Shown here one piece after another: positions 34,549 through 46,306 of a DNA stretch of 64,000 nt. Both the position numbers and the translations under genes were made by a program. The DNA is taken from contig JAJTUQ010000002.1 in NCBI GenBank assembly GCA_021399445.1, positions 5,704,001 through 5,768,000 on the forward strand. The letters are read 5' to 3'. Within the stretch, counting starts at the first letter, position 1. Each line of letters starts with the position of its first letter. The notes beneath the pieces are model-generated. The model was not told where the DNA came from, searched no databases, and saw only the letters and a list, made by a program, of their open reading frames with translations. The stretch is from Xylogone sp. PMI_703. Its lineage: Eukaryota > Ascomycota > Leotiomycetes.

Positions 34549-35736
34549 TGTGACAATAATGACCCAAACGAACGAGGTTGATCAAGTTCCGGCAGTCAAA
34601 TTATCGACCCTCCGCAGAAGCCGTTTGGATGCGGATTATCAACTACTACGTGCGTAAGTCCTTAAAGATTAGTATGGTAAGTAATACTTATCTCCGAACC
34701 ACACCCAATAGTCATCTTTACCTCGTAAGTTGGAATATTGAAAGGTCTCACCAGGGCCAGTGTGAAGCTACAGTAAAGGATAAATGTAACCCAATATAGA
34801 GTAGATATTCTAAGCACTAGAAAGTAAATCATTCGCTAGTTTAACAAATTGCGAGTCTTAGCTCGTCAGCCAGCCTACAGTATTTCCGTACGATGCTAGC
34901 ACTGTATCGTATATCCGCCTTTAGCCCTACCAGGAACTCTCCAATACCGTAAACCTTGAACAAACGGCAGGATACAACGCTACCCAGTGTGCAGTGTCAG
35001 CACTAAAGGGTACGGAACGCTCGGTTGGCATACTGTATTGGTACAGTAATACAACACCGGTTCACCACATCTCGTTTCTTGGCGATTCCCAACCTCATAT
35101 CTGGGCATACGGAGAAGCTACTATTCTCAGTAGTATGTAGCGTGTTCTATTTCTACTAGCGGGATAACGGCTGAATAGCGCGCAGAAGTGGGAGGTTATG
35201 ATCGAACAATACCTGCCTTCTCAGTGTTGATGCTTACGGAGGCGGTTCGGGCTATGAGATTTGGTGTGCTGCTGCTTATCCTTCTCGGCCCGCAAAAGAG
35301 CCTCCTATGCACAGTACAGTATTTCGTATCTAGAGCTGCTCCTTTGACGAGCACCGGATCTCTCTACAGACTAGATTCGTCATCTAGAGTAATCCAAAAG
35401 CAGGCCATGGGTCCCGCGTGAGTGCCGGGTATCGCAGGGACTCTAGATTTGTAAACTACCGGCTCGTAGCGTTGCGGATACTAGATTCTATAATAAGGGT
35501 GTATTTTACCACAGAATGTTAGTTCAACGATAGGTAGCGGATGAACATCCTGGCAGGAGTAGGTCTCATAAAATTGTTCCGTAATAGATTTTCCTAGGTC
35601 ATGTAGTATCCTATCTTTTTGGAATCTCCTGATATACTGCTCTGGACGTACGACAGCCAATACGCGTTTATCTATAGGAGGAGGAGGAATTCCCATTCAT
35701 CTACAGTTACTGTGCTGCTAGTTTTTACAATCTCCA
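34549..35736. promoter_or_regulatory. Divergent promoter region of TLC and MFS genes
   Basis: The 1.19 kb serves the TLC gene (minus) and the MFS gene (plus). It contains a perfect palindrome TACTGTA-TTGG-TACAGTA at 35031-35048 and two further TACAGTA sites at 34876-34882 and 35315-35321, both followed by TTTC. No gene is supported inside it. Whether the palindrome is a regulator site is inference. Confidence 0.45.
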
Positions 35737-37523
35737 ATGCGCAGATCCAAAACCTCTCAAGATGATTCATCAAGGGCGCCAACATTCTATCTCGCCGTGG
35801 CCGCTGTCTGCATCTGCTCATTCATGTCCTCAATTGATACCGTGATTGTCGCATCTGCCTTGCCCAGGATTGCCCAAGCCCTTCACGCAGATAGTGTTGA
35901 AGCATACTGGTGTGGCACAGGATTCCTATTCTCCCAGACCATCGCCCAGCCAATCTATGGCGTCTTTTCGTCGGTAGTGGGCATGAAGTCGTGCATGATG
36001 GTTGCGGTTGGTGTATTTCTTGTAGCCAGCGCTTTCTGTGCTGCGGCGCAGAGTATTGCGTGGCTGATTGCAGCGAGAGTAGTACGATTAGCATTCCATG
36101 ATAGTCATAAAGTAATCTAATAGATACATATAGGTTCAAGGAATCGGTGCTGGTGGAATTAATGCTATGATTAATGTCATTATATCGGCCATGGTCCCAT
36201 TAGCAGAGAGAGGGAAGTATATTGGTATCGTGTCGCTATGTGCTGCCGTAGGTCTTGTATCAGGGGTGGTGCTCGGTGCTGTGTTTGCCCAACATGCATC
36301 TTGGAGAGTGTAAGTACAATCCTGTGTACATAAATGGCAAGCACACACCGCTGATTGCTTGAAAATACTAGGATTTTCTATATAAATCTTCCCATCTGTA
36401 CCGTTGCGCTGCTCGGAGTGTATTTCTTTATACATCTCCCGAAACCTCAAGGTCGGCTATGGGAGCAGATAAAAGGGATTGACTGGGTAGGGGTAGTGAT
36501 ACTGTCGGGCTCACTTGTTGGAGTTCTATATGGTATCACAGGCGGAAATGTGCTCTATCCCTGGGATTCGCCCCGAATTATTGTGCCGTTGATCGTAGGT
36601 GGTCTCGGTGTTTTACTCTTTGTATACTATGAGCACCGCTGGGCCACAGATCCGATCATCCCTTTGCGTCTATTTTCATCCCGGACTGCCGCGTCGGGGT
36701 ACTATATTACTTTCATCCATGCAGTAGTACTTTGGTCTATCGCATATTATCTAATCCTCTATGTAAGTTTAAATATCTCTCCCCATACATAACACCATCA
36801 GCCACTGATAATGAGCAGTTCATCGTTGCCCAACATCATTCTCTTGTAGGTGCGGCAGTTGCAACTTTACCAGGCATGGCGGTGGTCCCTCCGATGGCCA
36901 CGGTCTGCGGTATTGGGATTGCCATCACGAAACGTTTCTTCCATTTCAACCTCTTTGCATGGATCTGTGTTGCAATTGGCCTGGGTCTATTTGCCACTCT
37001 CACTCCCTCAACACCTCGAGCGGCTCAGTACGGATTTCAGATTATCACTGCAGTAGGTGGTGGTTTTCTCTTTCCAGGGCGCGTGATTGCTGTACAGGCA
37101 CCACAAAAGGATCAAGGCGATATACCTATTGCAACAACTATGGTGTCTTTCTTCACCTCTCTTGGTGAAGCTTTCGGACTAGGAATTGGTAGCACTATAT
37201 TTCAGAACGCATGGACGGTGCAAGTCAACCGGCAGATTGCCAACGGAGCCATAAGGGAACCTTACATAGTCCTTGCATCGAATGCAGTGAGAGATTCGTT
37301 GCTCTTCTCTTCATTTCCACTCGGGACTAGGGATGCGTATGGGACGGTTATCTCGGGGAGCTTGAGGGTCTTGTGGATTACATTGGCAGGATTATCCGCA
37401 TCAGCGTGTTTGATTACTTTGTTGCAAAAGAATTTGTCGACTGCGAAGCCTTCTGAGGACAGTGAGTCCAGTGTAGTTGGAGAAGATGAAAACAGCATAG
37501 TTAGGGCTGGCGAGGAAAAATGA
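35737..37523 (+). CDS. MFS transporter, multidrug-type, 538 aa
   Basis: Four exons (35737-36081, 36134-36309, 36372-36762, 36819-37523) join in frame to 538 residues; introns are 52, 62 and 56 bp with standard ends. The protein has an acidic-Ser N-terminus, then about 14 hydrophobic segments, as in DHA2 drug:H+ antiporters. Motifs: SSIDTVIVASALPRIAQAL, ARVVQGIGAGGINAMIN across the first intron, SWRVIFYINLPI across the second, and a C-terminal acidic tail. It likely exports a small amphipathic compound across the plasma membrane. Location amid lipid-enzyme genes and next to a regulator is typical of the exporter in a fungal gene cluster. Confidence 0.92.
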
Positions 37524-38291
37524 ACAATAAGGCTGCTACTTCAGTTATGGTGTTTTGTGAGCCAATTACATATCTAGGGCTTCCAGAATTAGTAGCACTC
37601 TGGTTTGATAATTCATCTTGGTTAGAGATCTATGTTCCATGAAGTATACTTGTATGGAAATCAAGGCCATACTTTCTCCAAATCACAGCCTCGTTCTAAC
37701 TTCGATCAGTAATGTCGAGTCTGATTACAGCTATGATACATACAATGCCCTGGGCCAGCCTTTTCTGAAGTGGAATGTGGCTTCGAACAAAGCAAGTATA
37801 CATAAAATCGACTCTCCAATGGGCCGTCTGCGTTATACTGCACGATGATACGGACATACAAGCATTAGGATTAATACAGTATAGTATATCCAAATATGAA
37901 TCCTATGAGCAAATATGGTTATGTAAAGTGCTTCTAAAACCTTTTCCCCATTCATTCCGTACCTTAGAGTTTAAGCACCATTTCCACAACATGTTCACGA
38001 TTACAGTGACTCTTATTCTTTTTGTGGCGTTAATCGGGTTGTTGCGCACGTAAGCCACTGCAACAGTGCTTGAAGACGTATTAGCTTATAGAATTTTGCG
38101 CGCGTAGGGACATAAATTTTAAAGTACTTTGAATGCTTGATACAAATATGGAGGTAGTCCTGAGAAGGGCAAACTTATAAAGACCGCCCTTGAAAACCTA
38201 ACACAGCGCTGTGAGTGAGACCTAAGTGTTGAGATATCTCGTCATACATAGATTGGTTCTTTCATATACAGATCTTGGTTAGAATCTTGCT
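37524..38291. other. Intergenic region upstream of the alpha/beta hydrolase
   Basis: No gene recognised. A TACAGTA site lies at 37875-37881, about 410 bp upstream of the hydrolase start. Confidence 0.5.
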
Positions 38292-39380
38292 ATGGATTCA
38301 AGATCTTCCAAAAGTCTAGACTTCGACAAATGGGAGTCGATTCGTCTGAGCTGCAAGGATGTCAGTCTCTTCGCTCGATATGCAGGGACTGGGCCTGTTG
38401 TACTGCTCATCCACGGTTGTCCTCAACATTCAGTATGTCCTTCTCATTTAGGTGCCAATACAATGAAACTAACTATGGTCGTACAAAGCTTATGTGGCAT
38501 ACGGTAGGGCCTATACTTGCTGCGAAATATACAGTCATCACCCCTGATCTACCCGGCATGGGCCAATCGACCCTGACAGAATCCGGAAGTTATACCACTG
38601 AAGGCGCTACTCAAGCTATCTTAACCTTAATGAATTTTCTCTCTATTGATAAATTCGCAGTGTTTGGCTATGACAAAGGAGCTTCTGTAGCAAGTCTGCT
38701 CGCTTGGAAGCATCCCCAACGTATTGCAGAGCTGATTGTCGGAGAATATGCGCTTCCATCATTCGGCCACGAGATCGCACAAAATCCGTCTCCATCCAAC
38801 AATCTCTTTGGTCATTGGCACCTTTCTCTCTTTACAGTACCTGAAGCAGCAGAATTCCTAATAAGTGGACGCGAAAAGGAGTTTCTCAACTGGTACTTCT
38901 GGCATGCATCCTACTCAGCGGGTGCGACTATCCCCATCGATCATGTTGAACGTTATGCAGCATCATTGAGAAAACCAGGTTATCTTCGTGCAATGACGGA
39001 GTTTCTAAACGGAAATATTTGGAAGGAGATCGAATTTTTCAAGCCATTGAGACAAGACCCGATTTCTATCCCCATGACTGTCCTATGGGGCGAGGGCAGC
39101 ATGGCAACGGAGGAAATAAGTCAAACTTTTTGGGGTCCCACAGCAAAGCAAATACAAACTATTTTTGTTCCTAAGGCTGGACATTGGCTTGGTATGAAGT
39201 GATTCCAAAAGAGTTAAACAGTAGAGGTGACTTATGCTGACTTCATACCTCCGACGGGTTTTAGCGGATGAGAATCCCCGATGGGTTGCCAAATTCATTG
39301 AACAACTTCTTAGTGAATGTACTTCACAGCCAAGCACTGTGGATCTGGGCTGGCTAGAGGATCGAATAACAATGCAATAA
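38292..39380 (+). CDS. Alpha/beta hydrolase, epoxide hydrolase / dehalogenase type
   Basis: Three exons (38292-38432, 38489-39191, 39265-39380) join in frame to 319 residues. Introns are 56 bp and 73 bp. The oxyanion motif HGCPQ lies near residue 41. The nucleophile elbow reads FGYDKGAS with Asp108 as nucleophile, not Ser, which places it with epoxide hydrolases and haloacetate dehalogenases rather than lipases. The catalytic His279 lies in AGHWLADENP across the second intron. The intervening cap region is Trp/Phe rich. The enzyme should form an alkyl-enzyme ester intermediate and hydrolyse an epoxide or C-halogen bond. The substrate is unknown. Confidence 0.88.
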
Positions 39381-39689
39381 AAACTATTAGATCAACAGTG
39401 GTGTTTCAAATTCAATTAGGCCACGGAAAGTGCAATGGATCAACCTGAATTTATTCCATTGGAAGATATATGATCTTTAGTGTTAAGAGATGATTTTTTG
39501 GATACATGTCTATCTAGTTAACAAATAATAAAGTAGTCATTGCGCCTAGGATGCTCACAGTCTAATGAGGGAATATGAGTTTAGCTAGAGTCAGTTTGCC
39601 CAATTCAAACCTCTGGAATTAAAATCCGTCAGATGGAAAAAGCTCAGGAAAATCTCCCTGTTAGTCATTGTTAGAGGTCTTTTCGTTAT
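39381..39689. other. Convergent 3' intergenic region
   Basis: This lies between the ends of the hydrolase gene (plus) and the regulator gene (minus). No feature recognised. Confidence 0.5.
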
Positions 39690-42063
39690 TCAAAATAAGA
39701 TGAGTCGCGATCGTACTAAATCAATATTCATATTCTCCAACCAGTTATCATTTGTCATCGCAGCCTGCCAGTTGTGATCATGTATTGATTGGGTATCCGC
39801 TGACAATATCGTACTTGAATCTTTATTTGCAATAGAATCGTTCATAGACGGAACTGCCAGTGCAGAATGTTTATATTGTGACTCAGTGGCAAGAGGCTGG
39901 CGTGGTCGGACCCCAGCCTGAATATGGATTTCATGAATTTTTATCATCAGTTGATCCAGTATAATCCTAGGCTTAGAAGCACGGGGTGTGGATAGATCTA
40001 GATCAAATACAAAATTGAGAATTGCCCAGATTCGCTCTATGTCAGGTCTCATTGGATGCCTCATGCTTTCCACAAATAGTACGTATGCAGAATGATATTG
40101 GCAATATGAGATGTTATTCCAAGACCAGACGTCGTATTCTGCAGTATTCTCCACTTCTTTTACAGTTTCTAACGCGCCAATAGCATGGGCTACGATGCTA
40201 TAAACCTCATATTAGATTGGTAGTATCAATGGTGAGACAAGATATTTCTTACAGATTGCGTAATTCCTCATGCACACCGCTGAGAGAACTATCATTCCTG
40301 TTAGCTCCCAGTACAACTTCTCACATTGTGTACAAACCTTGTGTAATAAGGTAGTAGAACCATAACATAAATATTCTCAATCAATAGTTTCATTATTGAC
40401 CTAGTATAAGTTGGGAACGCAACAGTATCGTCTAGGAGGTGGCCATACTTGAGAGACATAATACCCTCAAATCTCTCAATCTTACGGAGAACTGTTGCGA
40501 GACTGGACTTGCCTATTTCCAATTTGGCCATATCGCTCCAAACCAACCTCGTCATTTGATTGCATTCAAATCTCATAGAATTGAAGCTATTCGCGGAGCA
40601 GTTTTCCGTTTCTAGCATTGTTGCGAAATCTACCGGATCCATCTGATCCATATCTTCCAGTGATAAGGTGACATCGAAGTCTTCAAGTCGGATTGCTGGC
40701 CGAGGTCCGTATGATTCACATATTCTCATGTCCAAAACGCATAGTTGAAACCACAAAAGTCGTCTGTTGAACGTTTCATCCTCGGAACACCCATAAAGAC
40801 TACCTTCACGATGTAGACCCATGCATTCAGTAATCTGGAGGGTGGAACGAAAAAGAGTACCGTGGGAGACGGTTACTGGGCCTCTGAATTGACATATCTG
40901 AAAAGGATGTAAATATAGCTCCTATTTCGACGCACCCAAAAGAACCCATACCATATATATAACTAGCGCTTGTAAAGTCTCTATATCTGAGGTCTGGAGG
41001 CACTCGGCTTGGATCAAAGCTTCCTCTGTTTTCTGTTGCATGCTATTCAGAAATTCTGTGGCCGAATAACCCGAAGCCACTGATTCCAATCTAGCACGGC
41101 TCATGCTAGCGGCTGCTGAAAACAGAATAGATGATATCAGAGCTAAAAGTGATGGGGGCATATTAGTCTCAATAGACTGGTAGCTCCAGAACGCCTCATA
41201 GTTTCTCTGAAGGAGAGACCGCTGTATTACACAAGCAATTGGATGAACAGCAAAAAGGTAATGTTGTATTAACTCGTCGGACTGGGACCTAGTAAGGGAA
41301 AATCCAACTATAGAGGATTGTATCTGTGCTTTATCCTTGGTTAAAAGATTTGATACATCGTTCATTAAATCGCCTGGGCGAGGTTGTGGATTCCAGCTCC
41401 GAGCATCTTCTACTCTCTCAGGATTACTTGTATACGCACTGCTATTACCTGCTAGATTCTGTACCTGTGGTTTCCGTGATTCTCCCAACATTAGTCATGT
41501 ATGCATTAAAATGGGAATATGAGGTAAAGATGCTATCAGCTCTCGCTATAGCTACTCACTTCTTCCAATACCTCAGGGCGATAGAAGCCAGCAATTCGAC
41601 TTGCCAAGAACATGCGTCCAACGCGCATATTAGATAATTGACTACTCTGAGCTGCCATATGTCTCACACTCACAACCCCTGTAGTCATTGGCCATGGTCG
41701 AAGGCCCTCCTCCCATCTGGTTGGGGGAAACTCCTCACTTCCAATCACCTCGAGCCAACGGCATTCACTCACAGGCCGTGATAATCCAGTTCGTAGCCCA
41801 AGCGATACTTCATCCGGATCTCGCTCATCTTCAGGAAACTGCGATGAAAGTAGCTCTTCTGACTTAGTTAAACTACGCTTGTACTCTGAGACTCTGTGGT
41901 TGACGCTGTCTTGGCTGGTACTAGCGCGAGACAGAAAAACACAATTGAGTCCAGTAGCTACACAATTTTGGCACGGGTCATTTCGGTCACACTTACGACG
42001 ACGGCGACGACACTCTAGACAAGCTGTAATAGGACGGTTGCGACGGCGAACACTGGTCGACAT
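39690..42063 (-). CDS. Zn2Cys6 transcription factor with fungal-specific domain, 716 aa
   Basis: Five exons on the minus strand (42063-41556, 41481-40952, 40897-40338, 40297-40253, 40197-39690) join in frame to 716 residues; introns are 74, 54, 40 and 55 bp. The N-terminus has the binuclear zinc cluster with six Cys at residues 15, 18, 25, 31, 34 and 41 (spacing C-2-C-6-C-5-C-2-C-6-C), surrounded by Arg. The middle homology region has the LQALVIYM segment, then ITECMGLHREGSLYG and NRRLLWFQLCVLDMRICESYG, as in Fungal_trans proteins. The first intron uses a less usual GTAGCT donor, chosen because a nearby GTGAGT breaks the frame. It is the likely local regulator of the surrounding lipid genes. 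Confidence 0.9.
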
Positions 42064-43398
42064 CTGGATATTTGTAAATGTGGTGCTAATAAGTCCACGG
42101 TGTTAGGTAGTAGATTTTTATGAGCTAGATATCGGCACTGCAAAGTGACTTAGTAATGCCAGAAACTTAGTAAGCTGCAGAGCGGTGGAATTTGTCATGG
42201 ATATCAGCAACGTGGCGACTGAAGACCTCCTCAGCTCTAGTAGCTTCTGTGCTGAAGATACGGTATTGATTTTGTTTTAGTATCTTGTAGGGGAAAGCTT
42301 ACCCAAGTTCTCTCTGACCTGATTTAGGAGAAAAAGGTTCGATCTGTGTTCAGCGATTATGTGAGTTGATCGATAGGTAAACGCTAGAGAATTCTCCCCA
42401 ATTGGCTAAGTGGGGTTAGTCATCCCAACTGTGGATAACTAGCTTTGCCTAGCACAGTCCACCAATGAGATGAGAATAGCTGGCCCATTGTTACTTGGTT
42501 AAAAGTATATATATATTAGCTGCTTATATTATCTGTAATTCTGAGAAAAGTGTTTGCTTTAGCTGTGCACGTTACTGCTCTGGAAGTATGATCACGGTAG
42601 ATTGAGACATGAATCAAAATAATAAGCTTTAGCATAGAGAATTTTCTGAGAGTGGAGTGGTATTATTTAAGTAGAACACTGATGAGAGAAATCCAGACCA
42701 TCTTTTCTGAAAAGATGTTGATAATATATAGTCGAACCCTGTTATTAATAAAAGCTATACTGATCCGGGCGTGGTATATCTCACATTTATACGCTGTACA
42801 TCATAGTAAGTGCGTTGGCTAGTCCATATATATTCTGTACTCTATCTTCGCATGTTGCTAAACGACTTGTGATTGTGTAGTCCTACGGGTAGCGGTTCAT
42901 ATTTCCACAATCGTCGGCAATATATGACAATTATATGAGACACAAGATAACACGCTGTAGATTCATATCTCAGGCCCAATGCATTAATCCCGTGAACAAG
43001 GCTGAGCATCTGGCCAAGCCACAAGTGCTTGGAAAAGGGCCTGGGAAATTGCCACGAGCCTGGGGCTGAAGCTGGGTGCTGTGTTATGACGACACTAGCC
43101 AATCACATTGCCATGTTATGCTAAAAGAAACACCAACCCCTTCAACAGCTGTCAGCTGTCGGTCGCCAATTCAAGACCAGCCTTCTTCGCCGCAGCTGAT
43201 CTTACGTACATCTCCCATCCATTGATGGCCAAGTTATGGCCAAGTGAAGCCAAGATCTTCTGACTTCATTATTTAGAGTTCTGCATTCCTACCTCTCACC
43301 CGCCCAAGATCGCTCTTTGAGTCGCTAGCTACCCCACTACTCGTTTGATCTTCAGTGAATAACTGCAGGTTGCTAGGCTCAACAATTTACAGTCAACC
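42064..43398. promoter_or_regulatory. Divergent upstream region of regulator and App1-type genes
   Basis: The 1.3 kb serves the Zn2Cys6 gene (minus) and the App1-type gene (plus). Short CT-rich stretches occur before the App1 start. No gene and no clear repeat were recognised. Confidence 0.45.
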
Positions 43399-44809
43399 AT
43401 GACGGAAATCACAAATCTGTATAACAAAGGAGAGGCAATCCTTGATAGTGTTGGGACAATGATCCAAAATTACCATGCCAGCAAAAATGAAGAACGTATG
43501 CGAAAGGAACGAGGCTTCCATGAGACGGAATCGGAGCTTCCAAACATTAGAATCGCAGCTCCGGACCATCGTCCTACGCTCACTGACAGGATCCTATCTC
43601 TACTTGGAAAGCGCAATCCTTTGACGCACCCAATAAGCGCAGATGATACTCTCTGGCTCCTTGATAATACTGCGTACAAAGATACATCGGGGCAATGGCG
43701 GGGCGAATTCGTTGCTGCGGTCTTCGACCAGAGCACGGGGGTGGAAGTGAGTACCGTTGTAGCAGACATTGCTGAGAAGGTTGGGCTTGGTAAAGGAGAT
43801 GCCCAAGAGGCAACCATTCGGCAGAGGCTCATGCCATTCATGCAATCTATTCTGCCAGGACGAGTTACTACTGTGGACTTCAACAAAGAGATTAAGCTGA
43901 AGCTGGGACCTGGCGGTACTAATGCCATTAGCAGCGACATTAAAGTCATTCCACGTCATAACAATGGCGAAATTATTACAAGCAAGGCAGTTGTACCAAA
44001 AGGGACAAATGGAATATTGGAGATGAAGACCGTATATGCAGAGCCGACTGGATGGGGCGTAATATCAGGTATGTGCAACTGTGGTTAGAACTCTTTAATC
44101 AATTTCAGTCATACACTAACATAATAGTACCTAGATATCGATGATACCATCAAAATAACGCAGACTGGTGACCCTATAGGAATCTTAAAATCTACGTTCG
44201 TTTCAGACCCACAGCCGACTCCTGGCATGCCCGAATTCTACACCCATCTCCAGAACGCCGTTACCAAATCAGCTCCCTTCTTTTACCTCTCTGCCTCACC
44301 CTACAACCTATACTCGTTCCTACGCAGTTTCCAAGATCAGTATTACCCGCATGGTACCATGATCCTTCGAGATGCAAGCTGGATGAGTCTTGCTGGCTTA
44401 CTATCCAGTCTCACTCTTGGTACACAACAGTACAAAGTGGATCGTATGAATAAGATATACTCATGGCTTCCCCAGAGGAAGATGATTTGCATTGGTGATT
44501 CTACTCAGTCCGATCCAGAAGCCTATGGAGAGATGTAAGTAGCGCATCTGAACGAAAGGAGGGATTTCTAAATTATTTCCTTGCACTTAAGCTAATGATG
44601 TCCCTCGCAGTTATCGTAAGTATCCGGGGTGGATTCAGTTAATCCTCATCCGCAAAGTAACAGATATTGCGGCTGTGGGAATTGAAGAGAAGAATGAGCC
44701 GGCGCGGTTTGAAGAGGCATTCAAGGGAATTCCTTCATCGGCTTGGCACGTCTTCGAAGACCCCCAGGAGTGCTACCAGATGGTCAGTGATGTCACAAAA
44801 AATAAATAA
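43399..44809 (+). CDS. App1/DUF2183-type phosphatidate phosphatase-like protein
   Basis: Three exons (43399-44068, 44135-44534, 44611-44809) join in frame to 422 residues; introns are 66 and 76 bp. The catalytic motif DIDDTIK (DxDxT of HAD-type phosphatases) lies at residues 224-230 and is assembled across the first intron. It is followed by SASPYNLYSFLRSF, then YKVDRM and CIGDSTQSDPEAYG, all features of DUF2183 (App1p) proteins. Yeast App1p dephosphorylates phosphatidate and related lipid phosphates at endocytic sites. The N-terminal part (residues 80-220) is the usual App1 accessory region. There is no membrane segment. In this neighbourhood a lipid-phosphate substrate is plausible. Confidence 0.9.
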
Positions 44810-46306
44810 CTGTATAAATATTGAGTGTGGGTGGATTGTGGCTGTATTCTACGAAGGCCTTGAGTTCGTTTTGGCAAGGCGAGCCATAGGTACCGGGGTA
44901 ATGAAAGTTACGGAGGCTATCATGCCCATTGGGATGGACTTCTATGAGCAGAGGCAAGGCATAGGTTTAAATGGACTGTATTAAGATCATTGTGTTTCAG
45001 ATATATCAGTAACTGTGGTTTATCAACAGAGAAGACCGAGATAGCTAATTCGCACGCTGCATTTGAATCATTCCCTGGCATATTACAAAGGCAGGAGTGA
45101 TGTCTTTCAAGATTTTTGGAACAGCCAGATATAAAATCTCAGGAATATCTATGCCGCTTGACATATACTTTTAGGTCCTATTGTGGGAAAGATAGCTTAA
45201 CAATAAGCTATCTATAGGTGAGCCCCGAAAACCCTGTATAGCAGGTAGAGACATGAGAACCCAACGCTGAGAACAAAGTACTTATGATAACTAATTATTA
45301 ACTAACAATGCAAGGACCATATCGAGCCGTTCGACAGGTAGAACAGAGTTATGTAGTATTTGTAATCTATTTAGATCTTCTAACAGTCGGGCCACAATCT
45401 TGAGATAGCCATTCCAGGTCAGACAACCGAAACAGTTGCACAGCTTCCCCTTCTATTTGTACGTCAGTACGTTCACCGATGATAATGTTAATGCCTCACT
45501 TTGAGAGCATAGGCCAACAGACTATAACCAAAAAACATCATTGATTACTGGCAGAATTTCCAAATTGATAGGGTATTTTACGTCGGCGTCTGGAAAAGGC
45601 AGTGCTGACGGAGCGCAATGCCCCGAAAGAGAACCTGTACACACTTAGTTAGTGCTGACAACACCTCTGCCCCATAGAGTGTTAATTCGCCCATGCTGCA
45701 GTGCAGCTAGCCTCGTTCATGCAGTTTTCCGGCGGGGCATGGATAGGTGATCAATCATTGACTGCACAACCTTGTAAGTGCAGTTGATATCGAGCCGTTT
45801 TTGGATGTCAATACAGTAGTTTGGGAATAAGATTTATAAGGCTAGAGTGAACTAAAACCTGCCGTCTCGCAAAAATACGCCTCTAGCCATAAATAGTGGA
45901 AAGTAGCCTTTTAATAATGTCAAAGCTCCTTATTACGATTTAGCCAACGAGATGTTTCGTTCCCTCATGAGACGATACAAAACTTTACAGTACTACACCG
46001 GCATCGCACGTACGTACTGTGAATCCTAATCAATCAAACGTGTCATAATATACCGACGAGACATTCTCCTACTGTATTTCAAATCAAAGTTTATCTGATC
46101 TTGATATAAACGCATACAAGGCTATTACAGAGACCAGTCCTTTTACAAATACAGGCTGAAAAGAAAGGAAAGTTCTTGGCAAATTATGTTTATATTACAA
46201 CGCATCGGTAATCTGGGTGGGGAAGCTGTGAGTCTATAACATTGCTGCCCAAAGCAAGAAGTGATACTGTACGGTATCCAAAACGATTCATTTTGGAATT
46301 TGATTC
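44810..46306. promoter_or_regulatory. Long upstream region of the TLC-Lgt-like gene
   Basis: About 1.5 kb without a recognised gene. Its last 500 bp hold four copies of TACTGTA or its complement (45812-45818, 45986-45992, 46070-46076, 46265-46271), the densest group in the window. This could be the operator region of the next gene. Confidence 0.4.
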
